Shown one piece after another: positions 1 through 11,400 of a stretch of DNA of 64,000 nt (its first letter is position 1; the number at the start of each line of letters is the position of its first letter). A model generated the notes under the pieces. It was not told the DNA's origin, ran no database searches, and saw only the letters and a list, made by a program, of their open reading frames with translations. Origin of the DNA: Chimonanthus salicifolius (taxonomy: Eukaryota > Streptophyta > Magnoliopsida > Laurales > Calycanthaceae); NCBI GenBank assembly GCA_013350335.1, contig CM023539.1, positions 39,852,631 through 39,916,630 on the forward strand, written 5' to 3'. The translations under genes were made by a program, and so were the position numbers.

Positions 1-394
1 TTTAGTGTATTTAACCCATCATTTTTGATATGTTGCTTTTATTTTTTTCGTTCTAATCATTTTCTCTTCTAATGATATCTTTGTTGTGTTTTGTACATCA
101 GTTCAACATGTTCCACTATCCCTGAAGTTTGTTCCATATAGATTTGCATAAGTGAAATTTTCTTGATACTTATTCTCAGGAGATGTTTGTAAATGCTCTA
201 TATCCCTTTGTTTAACAAATGCTAGTGGAGCAGGTTATTGTCGTAACTGCCATTCAGGCTAGTTGGACTGATCCTTTTTTGTTGATTTGAGCAGTCTTTT
301 GGTTACATCACTAGGTTGGTGATTTCACCAAGAGGGTTTTTAAACCATCTTTTGTTGGGAAACTTGTTATAGATGTCATGTTTGGTTTTCATTG

Positions 395-905
395 TTTTTT
401 TTTTTTGAAAGATAACTTCATTAATAAGAAATAAGAAATATATAGGAAGGAACAAAACGTAGGCTAGAGGAAGCCCACCAAAAGAAATATACAACACACA
501 CAACCCCCCCCCCCCCCCCCCCTTGGAAAATTACAAGAAATTATTAACAACTTCCATGTCTAGAGTCAATCCCTGACGAACCATTTCATCCGCTGCAATA
601 TTAACCAAACGAGGAACCCAAGCAACCTTATACTGAAAGGAAGCAATAATATGTGGGATTCTTTCAATTTTGTCCAAGAAAATCCACGGGCAATAGGAAC
701 CCAAAGCCCATCCGACAACAACCTTAGAATCACCTTCTACAATGCTCCCATGACCCCCTAACTTCTCCAACTCCAAAATGCCTCGCCACAAGGCAACCAA
801 TTCCACCTTTATTACTGAACCATTAGGAATCGGACCAGCAAAAGAAAACAATGTAGACCCTAAATCATTGCGGATAATCCCTCCATAACCTGTTGTTAAA
901 GTCTT
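395..905 (-). mobile_element. L1-type LINE 3' fragment with RNase H domain
   Basis: On the minus strand an RNase H-like domain runs from about 899 to 531 (GYGGIIRND, then VELVALWRGILELEK, VEGDSKVVVGWALG, IAADEMVRQGL). A 3' tail and poly(A) follow, seen on + as poly-T at 394-406. A 19-C run (504-522) lies in the 3' tail. It is 5' truncated, and no clear target duplication was found. It shares its 3' end with the element at 12045-12293. Confidence 0.8.
504..522. repeat. Poly-C tract
   Basis: Nineteen consecutive C on the + strand, inside the 3' tail of the LINE at 395-905. Its length is likely to vary or to be misassembled. Confidence 0.95.
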
Positions 906-1879
906 CTTTTTGTTGGTGAGATAGAATATCAGCCATATACGTCACATTGGTTGATATATGTTAGTTGAGGGCCTGGCCGTATGATGGCAGTGTGAATTTG
1001 GGCAGAATGCTATGCATATTGGCCAACATCAGCTGATACTTCTGTTTTTTGGCCTGGCTGATATTCTGATAATACACATATTTCAAACCATGTTCCAAAG
1101 TGCTCTTCTTTGTGTTTAGCCTGTGCAGCACATGGTTTGTTCTCTGCATGGTTAAACATTGAGATGCTTGGCTAAATAGTATGTTAGAGGCATGGTGGTA
1201 GCTTTTGAAGCCCTTTATTTATCATTGTAGCCATGTTTTGTCTTAAAGATAAAAATGATTGAGCGTTCTTGAAAGTTAATAATTTTATAACCTAAATGTT
1301 CTTGGCAAGAGAATATTTTTAATATACATTTCATTTTTTCCCAACGATGTTGATATTCTTTGTTGTAGAAATTGTGCGACAAGTGTGGGATCAACAATCA
1401 CTAAAACCCTTTTGAAGAAAATGGTCATATTGGAGGATGAAAAGGGCAGAAAAAAAGTGAAAAAAATCATCATCATCGTCAACGTCATCCATTTGTCTAT
1501 TTGCTGTAGCTTTTTGGGTTCTAAGTTTCTATTTTACCCTTTAAAAATATACCAAGTTACCAACAGACAAAAGAAAAAAAACAAATTAAACACAACAAAA
1601 AGAACTGCCTGTGAATAGAGATTTTCATTGAGAGTGGGTCTTAACCCAGTGCAAGTAAAAGATAAAATGGAACATGTAAAACACATACATCTGAATATCC
1701 TTTATTTCTTCTCATAGAAAGCTACGGTATTTATTTCGAAAGAATTTGAAGTAATGGAGGCTATGAAATAGGCCTGAACAAGTAGCAATACTGTATCTAA
1801 AATTTTAACTCTGTATATAAAAATGTAACCAATTTTGGAGGCATCTCTCTTCTGTCTGTTGAAAGGAAAATTATAGAAA

Positions 1880-3246
1880 GGGAAGAAAATAATGAAAGAG
1901 GGACGAAAGCTGAGAGAGTTTAATTCTTTGTATTGTATTTCTTGTTTTGAAGAAAGAGTAGTACACATGTATGAGGACAAGTGGATCTGGTCCTTGGAAC
2001 CGTTTGGGTCTTTTTCAGTAAAATCAATTTTGCGATATGCATATACAACAAATTCATTCTCATCTCCTATTTGCAATCTGGCTTGGAATAACAAGATTCC
2101 CCCTAGAGTCCAATTCTTTGTGTGGTCGGTTTTGAAAGAAAGGATCCTTGTGAGGTGCAATCTTAGGAGAAGACACATTATACCAAAAGAGGCTCCAACA
2201 GTTTGTACTTTGTGTGAAGTTGAAGAGGAGTCTGTGGACCGTTTATTATGCAAGTGTCGCTTCACGGGAGTTGTGTGGTATTTGTTCCTAGGCTTGTTTG
2301 GGTGCTCGTGGGTTTTTGGTAGCGGAGTGGAGGATTTATTGGTGGCTTCGATGGGGAGCCCCTTTAGAGGTAGACATAATGTGGCCTGGAAAATGGTTCC
2401 GTTTGCCGTCTTTTGGGCAATTTGGAAAGAGCGCAATAGAAGGATTTTTGAGGGTAAGAGAGGGAATCCTAGAGATCTCTTTAAAAGGGAGAAATGACAG
2501 ATGATTGGTTGGTTGTCTGTGTGTAAAGAATTTCAGGGTTTAGCTCCAGAGGATTTTTATTTGTCTGCGATGGATGTATAAAGGGGTTGGTAGAGGTATC
2601 AAGCGTTTAGTTAAGTGAATTGCGCCTCCCATGGGATCTTGTAAATTCAATATTGATGGCGCAGCCAGGGCCGACAGGAATTGGGGATGTGCTTCACGAC
2701 GATAGGGGTAGAATGTTGGCAGCTTTTTTCGAATCAGTAGGGTCAATGGAGTCAAATGAGGCTGAACTGAGAGCAATTAGGAGAGCACTTCAGATCTGGT
2801 CAAGCTTTAGGGGCGGTAATCTTATTATCGAAAGTGATTCAACTAATGCTATCTCCTGGGCTAGTAATAGGAAATCCCCCCCGTGGAGGTTGGTCTGTAT
2901 TGTTAGGGACATTTGGAGCTTGTGCAATATGGGTAACATCACTCATACGCTTCGTTCAGCAAATTGCATTGCAGATTTCTTGGCGAAAGCTGGTGTTCAT
3001 CTACAAACACCGGCTTTGGAATTTTTTGCCTATCGCTATCCTTGGGAGTCAAGGGTTTTGTTGTTGGGGTGGTTTACTTGTTGCATTTTTACTTGTTGTA
3101 TTTTTCTTTCTTTTCTTGCTTTATTTTGTTTCTTATTTTCCTTTTTGTTCTTCGTCGATCTGAGTATATATCTCCTATACTCAGATCCTTCTTTTGTATT
3201 CTTCCCTTATTTTAATGGAACTTAGCAGTTAATGTTTCAAAAAAAA
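1880..3246 (+). mobile_element. LINE 3' end: zf-RVT and RNase H domains, decayed
   Basis: The + strand encodes a reverse-transcriptase zinc-binding segment (WIWSLEPFGSFSVKS, LAWNNKIPPRVQFFVWSVLK, CTLCEVEEESVDRLLCKC) at about 1965-2310. A separate-frame RNase H domain follows ([42 protein letters not shown]) at about 2670-3010. A T-rich 3' UTR ends in a short poly(A) near 3239. Stops and frame changes make it a pseudogene. It lies in a CNNM intron. Confidence 0.85.
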
Positions 3247-4364
3247 TGTATATATAAAACAATGAGTCAATCAAGGTGGCAAATAAGGAAAGAAGAATCA
3301 ATTACACCTAATGACATTTGTAGGTTAATTCTACAATAAGACATGTGAAAAGTACAATATTTACAACATTTACAGCATTATCATCCTGTCAAATCCCCAT
3401 TTACTTTTTCTTTTCTTTTCCTTTTGATAGAAAAAACAGAGCTTTCATCAGGGAAAAAAAGATCTGAACTTCATCATTTGAGAGGATTATATTGTAAAAA
3501 TATATATGAGCCCAAAACATAAAATGTGGAGACTGGCAGAAAAGAAGCTCTAAGGTCTAACGTAGTTCTTGATGCATAATTGCATACGTATCCATGCATG
3601 ACTTCTCTAAATATCTAGATTGAGATTTGCTTCGCTTGGAGCATGCTTGAACTGGGCCAAATAGGGATTCCCCACCCCCCACTGACTGAACCCATCCATA
3701 GAGAAAAGAGAGAGGAATTCAAATCCTTGGTCTCTCAAATAATTTATGCTCACCCTCCATGATTCCTGTACTTAATGTGCTAGATGCTGACTTGATTTCA
3801 TCAACAAAATATTCTGTATTAGGGCTGCAGTTTGGAGGGCCTTCTCAGGCCTGGGTTGGCCCAAATGGACAAGCTTGAGTCATGTTCCTGTTCCCGTTTG
3901 TGTTTGTAAGATCCCAGCCAAATTAAACTTGAATTTTTCATTAGGTCTTCTTTTGACCTTGGGGTTTCTTGAACAACATTGAGCTTGCTTGAATTACTTA
4001 AATAGAAAATAATTGTGTATTGATGAATATATAGTTATACAGAATATTTGAGCTAATATACATGATAATATACAACAATGTCTTGCTTTTGTGATTTCTT
4101 GAATTTGGATTTGGATTGGGCTTTAAGTCCAGGCTCATGCTTTTGGTTTACTATGCACTCGGTGGTTAAGTTGACCAAAAAAACCCAACAGGTTGAGCAG
4201 GACATTCAAATAATTAATTTTTAAAAATAGTTTTGAGTGTAGATGTATGCTGTAATTATTAAATATAAACATGTTTTGCTTGGTGGGCGAACTAGGAACC
4301 CTATGGATTAACCAAGATGATTCAAACAAGTAACACTCGTGGACAACTTTTGCATTCTTTGTTT

Positions 4365-5030
4365 TTTTTTTTGCAATAGTAACAAGAGAATTCGATAAAT
4401 GAAGAAGATGATACAAGAGGGATAGACCACGTATAGGAGAGGTATACATGGCAAACAGAAGAAATACAAACAAGAACATCTAAGAACTATGAGAAAAAAA
4501 CCGAATACAGAAAAGATACAATATGGAAATCTCCATCACCCGTTACACCCTAAAGACAAGATTAGAGAAACGCCATTGAAGGTCTATGCTTTTGTACTCC
4601 CACTTTTGCTAGAAAATCAGCAATATTGTTCGCCGACTGAAGAATGTGAGAGAAGGTGATATCCCTCGACCTACACAACCTTCTAATGTTCCTAAAAATA
4701 GTAACCAGTTTCCATGGGGGGGACTTCCTATTACTAGCCCAAGAGATAACATTAGTCGAGTCACCTTCAACAATGAGCTTTCCATTTTCAAACCTAGACC
4801 AAATCTGAAGTGTCTTCCTAATTGCTCTCAATTCCGCCTCATTCGACTCCATGATGCCTAAGGGCTCAGAAAAAGCTAACAACATCCTACCCCCATCGTC
4901 GTGCAACACCCCACCTGTTCTTGCAGGACCCGGTTTCCCTCTTGTTGCCCCATCTACATTAAATTTAAAGCAATTTCGAGGTGGCACTACCCAATCAACC
5001 TTGGGTTTTCTATCTTTTCCTACTGCCCTC
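4365..5030 (-). mobile_element. 5'-truncated LINE (RNase H) with 14-bp target duplication
   Basis: TGCATTCTTTGTTT occurs at 4351-4364 and again at 5031-5044, bracketing a minus-strand insert whose poly(A) is seen as poly-T at 4365-4372. The insert encodes an RNase H domain ([61 protein letters not shown]). This is typical target-primed integration with 5' truncation. The intron in the CNNM gene resumes afterwards. Confidence 0.93.
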
Positions 5031-5393
5031 TGCATTCTTTGTTTAATGCAATGCAGTCAACCAATAAAAGAACTTACTATTTTAGAGCCAATCAGACTGG
5101 ATGTGAGCCACACAGTTGTTTTTTTTCCAGTTAACTGGTTCTTTTAATGATTTTATACCTATTTTGGTTGCCTGAAGTCTCTGAACTGTTAATTGTATCA
5201 TATTGCTGCTAACCAGATGCTTAAACAGACCTACTTTATACACTCATGTATGGATGGAAAAAGCAAACATGTTAATTTCTTATAACCTAATTACTTTTCT
5301 GTTGCTTTCTTACTGCACAACAGTTTTCTTTGTAAATGTATTTTTTAACCTTCATTGCCTGTTGATGTTGGTCTTGGCTGATTCCTCTAACAG

Positions 5394-5477
5394 GCCCTTC
5401 CAATATGTCTGGACAAGTTATTCAATCCTATTGTTGCTGTGATATTGTCTGTCACTTTCGTTTTGGCATTTGGAGAG
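5394..5477 (+). CDS. CNNM gene exon a (DUF21 membrane segment)
   Basis: 28 codons, phase 0 at both ends, flanked by CAG and GTAAAT. It encodes a hydrophobic segment ending LAFGE, typical of the DUF21 domain. Confidence 0.9.
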
Positions 5478-8400
5478 GTAAATGATTTTCCAAAATCACT
5501 ATATGCTTCAACTTGGTAGTTCTGAAAGTATAAATTATGATATTGCTTATTTATGGAAGTGGATTATTTCTTTTCTTACCCTTTCAGGTTCTTCCACAAT
5601 CCATATGTACAAGGTATGGACTTGCTGTAGGTGCGAATTTTGTATGGCTCGTGCGCATTTTGATGATAGTTTGCTATCCAATAGCTTATCCTGTTGGGAA
5701 GGTAATTTCTATATAAGCTGTTGAATTGACTAATATGTAATGGAAGAAGAAATTACCATTTTTTTATAATTGGTTTTACATGCGTTATTGGTTATGACTT
5801 AGGACACATGAGTAACATGTCTAAAGCAGCGATATGTGGAAGAAATTTTCATTTTTTGTGGTCCACATAGTTAATTGTTCAAGAGTTTTGAGCAACTAGA
5901 AGGATTTCTGTACAGTTCTTTGTTGGATCATGAGACCTGGGAAAAATTGGTGTAAAAATATCCCAAAGATCCTAAGCAGGTGAAGCATAAACCACTAATA
6001 GAAGTTTCTCAGCGGTGAGTGTGGCCTTTAGCCATCCAATGAGGACTGTTCAACGGCAAACCATTAAGATATACTGGATTAGAGCTTGTTTGCTTGTTGG
6101 TTTTCCATCCTTATCATTTTAAACTATTTTAGTGGAGTTAGAGCTTTTGTCAATGTGACCCATCATCATTTGGCCATTATGGAACAACTTGACTTTTCTA
6201 AAGAAGAAAGTTAGAGGAATCAAGTTTTATGTTGATCATATGGGGTAACATGGAAGGAGAAAAGCTAGTAGAAAAGGGATGATTCAGGACCATGATGGAG
6301 AAAAATGAGGCAAAAATACGTAGATGTGGGTGAAGGGAAAGAAATAAAGTGGCAAGTAGGAAAGAGCGCAATGGGAGGATTTTTTAGGATAAGAAAAGAA
6401 ATCCTAGAGATGTCTTTGAGAGGGCGAAATGGCAGTTGATTGGGTGGTTGTCTGTTTGTAAAGAATTTCAGGGTTCAGATCCAGAGAACTTTTATCTGTC
6501 TTGGGAAGGCTGTATGAAAGGGGCGGGTAGAGCTAGTAAGAGTTCGGTTAAGTGGGTAGCGCCTCCTCTGGAATCTTGGAAATTCAATGTTGATGGAGCA
6601 GCTAGGGGAAAATCAGGGCCGACTGGAATTGGTGGTGTCCTTTAGGATGATAGGGGTATATTGCTAGCTGCTTTTTCAGAATTAGTAGGGTCAATGAGTC
6701 AAATGAGGCCGAACTGCGAGCAATTAGAAGAGTACTTCAGGTTTGGTCTAGGTTTAGGGGTGGTACTCTTATTATCGAAGGTGACTTTACTAATGCCATT
6801 GCTTGTGCTAGTAATAGGAAATTCCCCCCATGGAGGCTGGTTGGTATTGGTAGGGACATCTGGAGTTTGTGCAGTAGGGGTAACATCTCTTTTACTCATG
6901 CGCCTTGTTCAGCAAACTGTGTTGCATATTTTTTGGCGAAAGCTGGTGTTCAGCTTCTAACACCGGTGTTGGTTTTTTTCCCGATGGCCATCCTTGGGAG
7001 CTAGAGGGATTGGACCTTTAATGATATTCATTTGGGGTGGACATTGGTGTATCATTGATTTTCTGTTTATTTCTGTTACTTTTTTGTGTTTGGTTTTCTT
7101 GATATCCTGTTTTTATTCTTCTCTTTGAGTATATATCTCCTGTACTCAATCCTGCTTATGTAACTCCTTCCTTATTTTAATGAAATTTAATCGTTGATGC
7201 TTCAAAAAAAAGTAGGAAAATAATAGTTTAACAAATTTTGCTTATAGAAAGGAAAAAGGTTATAGGAGAAAGAGATTAAGAGTAGATGATTAAAGGAGGG
7301 AAGAGAAAAAGGGGCAAAACATTAAGAAGAAAGGAAAAGGGGGAAACGGTCTACTGCTTTGTGAAAGGAGGATGTGAGGAGGAAGAAATAAAAGTAAAAA
7401 GACTCACTGCAAGGTGAGGAAGATTTGAGCAATCAATTGTGGGTGTTATTTCTTGGTTTGAGCTTTGATGCCCAGTAGATGTGCTATTTACTGTGAAAGA
7501 AATTTCTGAGAGAGTTTGGAGATGTGCAGCGTGGGTATCCATCCTTCCTGAGTTCAGATCGAGTTCAGTGAAGTGTTATCCTTTGTGACTGGGCCTCTGC
7601 CATTATGGATTATCCTTGTTGTTCTCTCCTGTTGGTTTGGTGGCACACCCCTCCTAGTGGTTCTTTCAAGTTAAATTTTGATGGTTTCACCTTGGGTGCT
7701 CCTTGGGCTGCTGGGATTGGGGGCCTGATTTGCAATGACAGCATTGTTTCCATTATTAATTTCTCGGGCCCATGTGACCCATGCTTTGCTTTTGAGGCAG
7801 AAACCAGAGATTTGCTGTTTGGCATGAAGCTTGCCATTCAGAGTGACCTGCTGCCCCTCATTGTGGAAGGTGACAGATGGGCATCCTGACCTGATTTGTT
7901 CCCTTGGGTAATTGCGGATGTTATTGATGAGATTGCTGACCTTTTCTGTAGCGACTCTTTCTTCTTCATCTATACTTGAGGGGGGCAATGAGGAAGTGGA
8001 TGCTTTGGCTAAGAAAGGTGTTTTCAGGACTCAGGTGGTAAAGGGTGATCTTCAGTTCTGCAAGTCCTAGTGTTCTGGGCTTGTTCCATTAGTTCTTGTC
8101 TTTTTTTTTTTTGATTAACGTGTGTGAAACTCAGACACTGTCCTACTAAAACCCCCACGGATGAGCCCACTACCCCCTAAGGCACACTAAGGTTAGGCCA
8201 TGGGGGCTCGAACCCGCAACCTCCCGCTTCCTGAGGCGGGAGGCAACCAGTTGAGCTACACCCATTAGTTCTTGTCTTTTCTGGTAGGTGTTTCTCAATT
8301 TTGGCCTTGTTGGCTTTTTTGTGGCCTGTGATTGGCTTTGTACCTTTTAGTTTGGATGGTGCTGGGCCTGCTGGGTACCTTTTAGTGTTCTTTAATAAAT

Positions 8401-11400
8401 TATTATCATCATTCAAATCATTTTTTTTAATAGCCAAATGACATTCATCTTGGCTGTCTCAACCTGTCTTGGTCAAGCTTCTTGGTCGTTATGTTCGTGC
8501 ATCTCTAAGAGTGGAAGAAAAAGAACATCTTGGCTGTCTGAACCTGTCTTGGTCAAGCTTCTTGGTAGTTAGGTTCGTGCATCTCTAAGAGTGGAAGAAA
8601 AAGAACACCCCCTTTCCTCTCGTTAGAAAGAGTATTATTGTCATGACTTGCGATTGTGTGCATTGGTGAGACTTTCTGGAAGGTAGATTGGTTTGGTGTA
8701 GTATTCTTTGTTATTTCTTTTGATAATTGTGAATGCAATAAATTTGATACTTGGTGGAACTATAGAACCAAGTGGAAGATCTGATTTAGATATTTTTTTA
8801 AAGCAGAGACAAAAATATTTCATTAATTAATTGAGTGGTACAAGAGCATGGAGGGCTGTGTACAGGAGTTATGTGTACGTGTCCCTCCAAAGAGAAAATA
8901 CTAAAGCAAGGTAGATAAAACAAGAAGGTTGCTATATTGGTTACAACTGTGATTCCCAAAACCCTTACAACCAAAGAGAACCTGAAGGACATGGTCCGAG
9001 GGGAGATACTCAACCCTCAAACCCCTACTTCCCGTGGAGGCTGAAGAGGAAACACTTCCATTGCCGGTTGATCTTTTTGTACTCCAACCTTGGCTAAGGA
9101 GTCAACAATGTTCGCCGAGTCGGCGGTATGCATGAAATGGATGAGTCCGTTCCTACAAAATCTCCTAATGTACCTAATAGTGTTGACTAGTTTCCAGGGG
9201 AGGTTTTTCTTCCCACTAGCCTAAGCAATCCTACATATTACCCCCCTAACCACTTTGTAATGACCTTCCCTATCATATTGTTGAACACCCATGGACACTC
9301 TATCAGGTTAAGGAATAAATGCCAAAACCCTATCGAGAATGGACATTTGCAAGTCAAATGGTCCACCGACAACTCCTCTCCACAAAGTACACACATCTCT
9401 GAGGCTCCCTTTGGTAGGAGTCCTCTATTCCTTAGGTTTCATCTGACCAAGATTCTACCTCTTATTGCAGATCACACGGGTACTTGTATTCTTGGGGGAA
9501 TCTTGTTGTACCGGGCCAAGAATCATGGCGGGAGGATTTTGACCTAGGGAGTAGATGGACCTTTGGATAGATCTAACTGAGAAGACCCTAGATAGTTTAT
9601 GGACCATATCCAACTATCCTCCTCCTCCGTGCTCAGAAAAGATTCCCCTAATAGACCTTCTAGAGATTGGAGTTGCTCCGCCTCAAAATCCCTAAGAGCC
9701 CTCCTAAAAGCAATATTCCACTTTGGTTTTCCATTAACCTTGCTGTGGTAGTCTCTGACTAAAGCATCCTTATTCAACACAACTCTAAGAAACCTAAGGA
9801 AGGCCCCTTCGAGCAGTCTAGATTTAAGGATGCTAGTGGAGTTTTGTTTGATAGGAGAGTATTGCGTTGATTCAAGGAATGGTTGTATAAGATGGCAATT
9901 AGTATGGGTACGTTGTTTGCGGAGATATGTTTCTTCTTTTTTGATTCAGTAGGCAGGATCGGGTGAAAGGGATTAATGGGTTTAATGAAAATAATGAGAT
10001 TAAAATGAGTTAATGGTCAAACTATGGTCAAAGGAGGGGGGTCCCATGGGTGGAAGGCTTAATGGGGTCAAAGAGAGATGGAAGTAGTGGGGGTGATTTC
10101 CAATGGGAGTGCCCCACGTGGATGGCAAAGAAGCTTTGCAAAAGAAAGCTTTTGGGAAAGTGGGAAAAGGTAGATGGACGAAGGTTAAGGCAACAAGGTG
10201 GGGATGTGAATCTGGGCACGTTGGGTTTGAGAAGAAGAAATTGGGGTATGGGTTGCGATTGGAGAGAGGGTGTGAATGGCAGGTTGAAACGATGGCTAAA
10301 GAGGTGAAGGGGAGGCCTGGCGGTGAAGAACAGGTGGTTCTGATCTAGGCGAAGGGAGGCAGGTGGAAGAATGGGTGGGTCTGTGAAGGTGGGTCGGCTT
10401 GTGTTCTTTCATCTGTGCAAACGGATGTGTTCCAGCCTTCTCCAAACGAGTAGAGAAGGGTGGCAAGACTCCGATGTATGCTTCGAAAGCTGTCGACAGC
10501 AGGGAACTCGGAGGAAGAGGAAGAACAGTGCGATCACTGTCGAACGGGGAAGAGAAGAGAGAAAGAAGAGGAAGGCCCGAGTCCACGGTAGGGAGAAGAA
10601 GAGAACCGGAATCCACTGGGAAGAGGGAGGAATGGGCGCACCGGTAGGGGAGGAGAAGAGAGAGATCTCTTTTCAATATTCCATTATCAATAATCTCATT
10701 ACATGCCCTAATAATGATATTTATACTAAAATTAAAAAAACCCTAATCCTAAAATGAAGGAATTAATAAAAACGAAAATTACAAAAATAAAGACATAAAA
10801 TAAATGGGTCGGGTTTTCGCGGTTCGGCCGGGTCGGGTAGACTCTGTGCTACATCATTTTTCTTTTGGAAAGATGAGTGAATTATGCTAAGAGGGAAAAA
10901 GATACAAGAGATGCAAGAGAGAATCAAACTTTTGTTTTAAGAAAAAGTAGAAGCAAATAAAAAGACCGAAAAAAAAACTGATAAGAGCTAGCCAATTTGT
11001 TTCTTTGTTTCCCATTGGTGGATATTTTTTACAAACCATCCTTCTGACTCTAATCTCAAGTAGTGCACATTTTGTGTGCTCCTAGGCTGGGTTCCACGTT
11101 AGCGTGTTTTTTTTTTTTGAAATGGTTATCATTTTAATAAAAGAAAGCACCAAAGGTGCAAGTAAAGAAAAGAAAGCAGCATGAAAGAAAATAACAGGAA
11201 ACCCCAACAACAAGACAACCCTAGACAACCCAACAATGGAAAGCCCTACAATCCAGTACACTGGACTTGGCTCACATCAGGAAAAAGAAGAAAAATACTG
11301 GTGGATCTTGACCAACAAAAGTTAGGTCAGGAAGAGGCCCAACAGGAAAGATGGATAGAACTGAGAGAGAACCGAGTACTGCAGAAGGGGGTGGAGGCCT

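Noticed and set aside
1892..3225. Two adjacent 201-codon frames as a host gene
   Set aside because: They encode LINE zf-RVT and RNase H domains, broken by stops. They are retrotransposon remnants.
8200..8262. tRNA gene suggested by A and B boxes
   Set aside because: It continues into a SINE body with poly(A) and an 18-bp target duplication, and does not form a complete cloverleaf. It is a SINE head, not a tRNA gene.
10296..10757. Overlapping open frames on both strands around 10.3-10.7 kb
   Set aside because: Low-complexity Ser/Leu/Pro or Arg/Glu-rich translations with no family match and no splice context.
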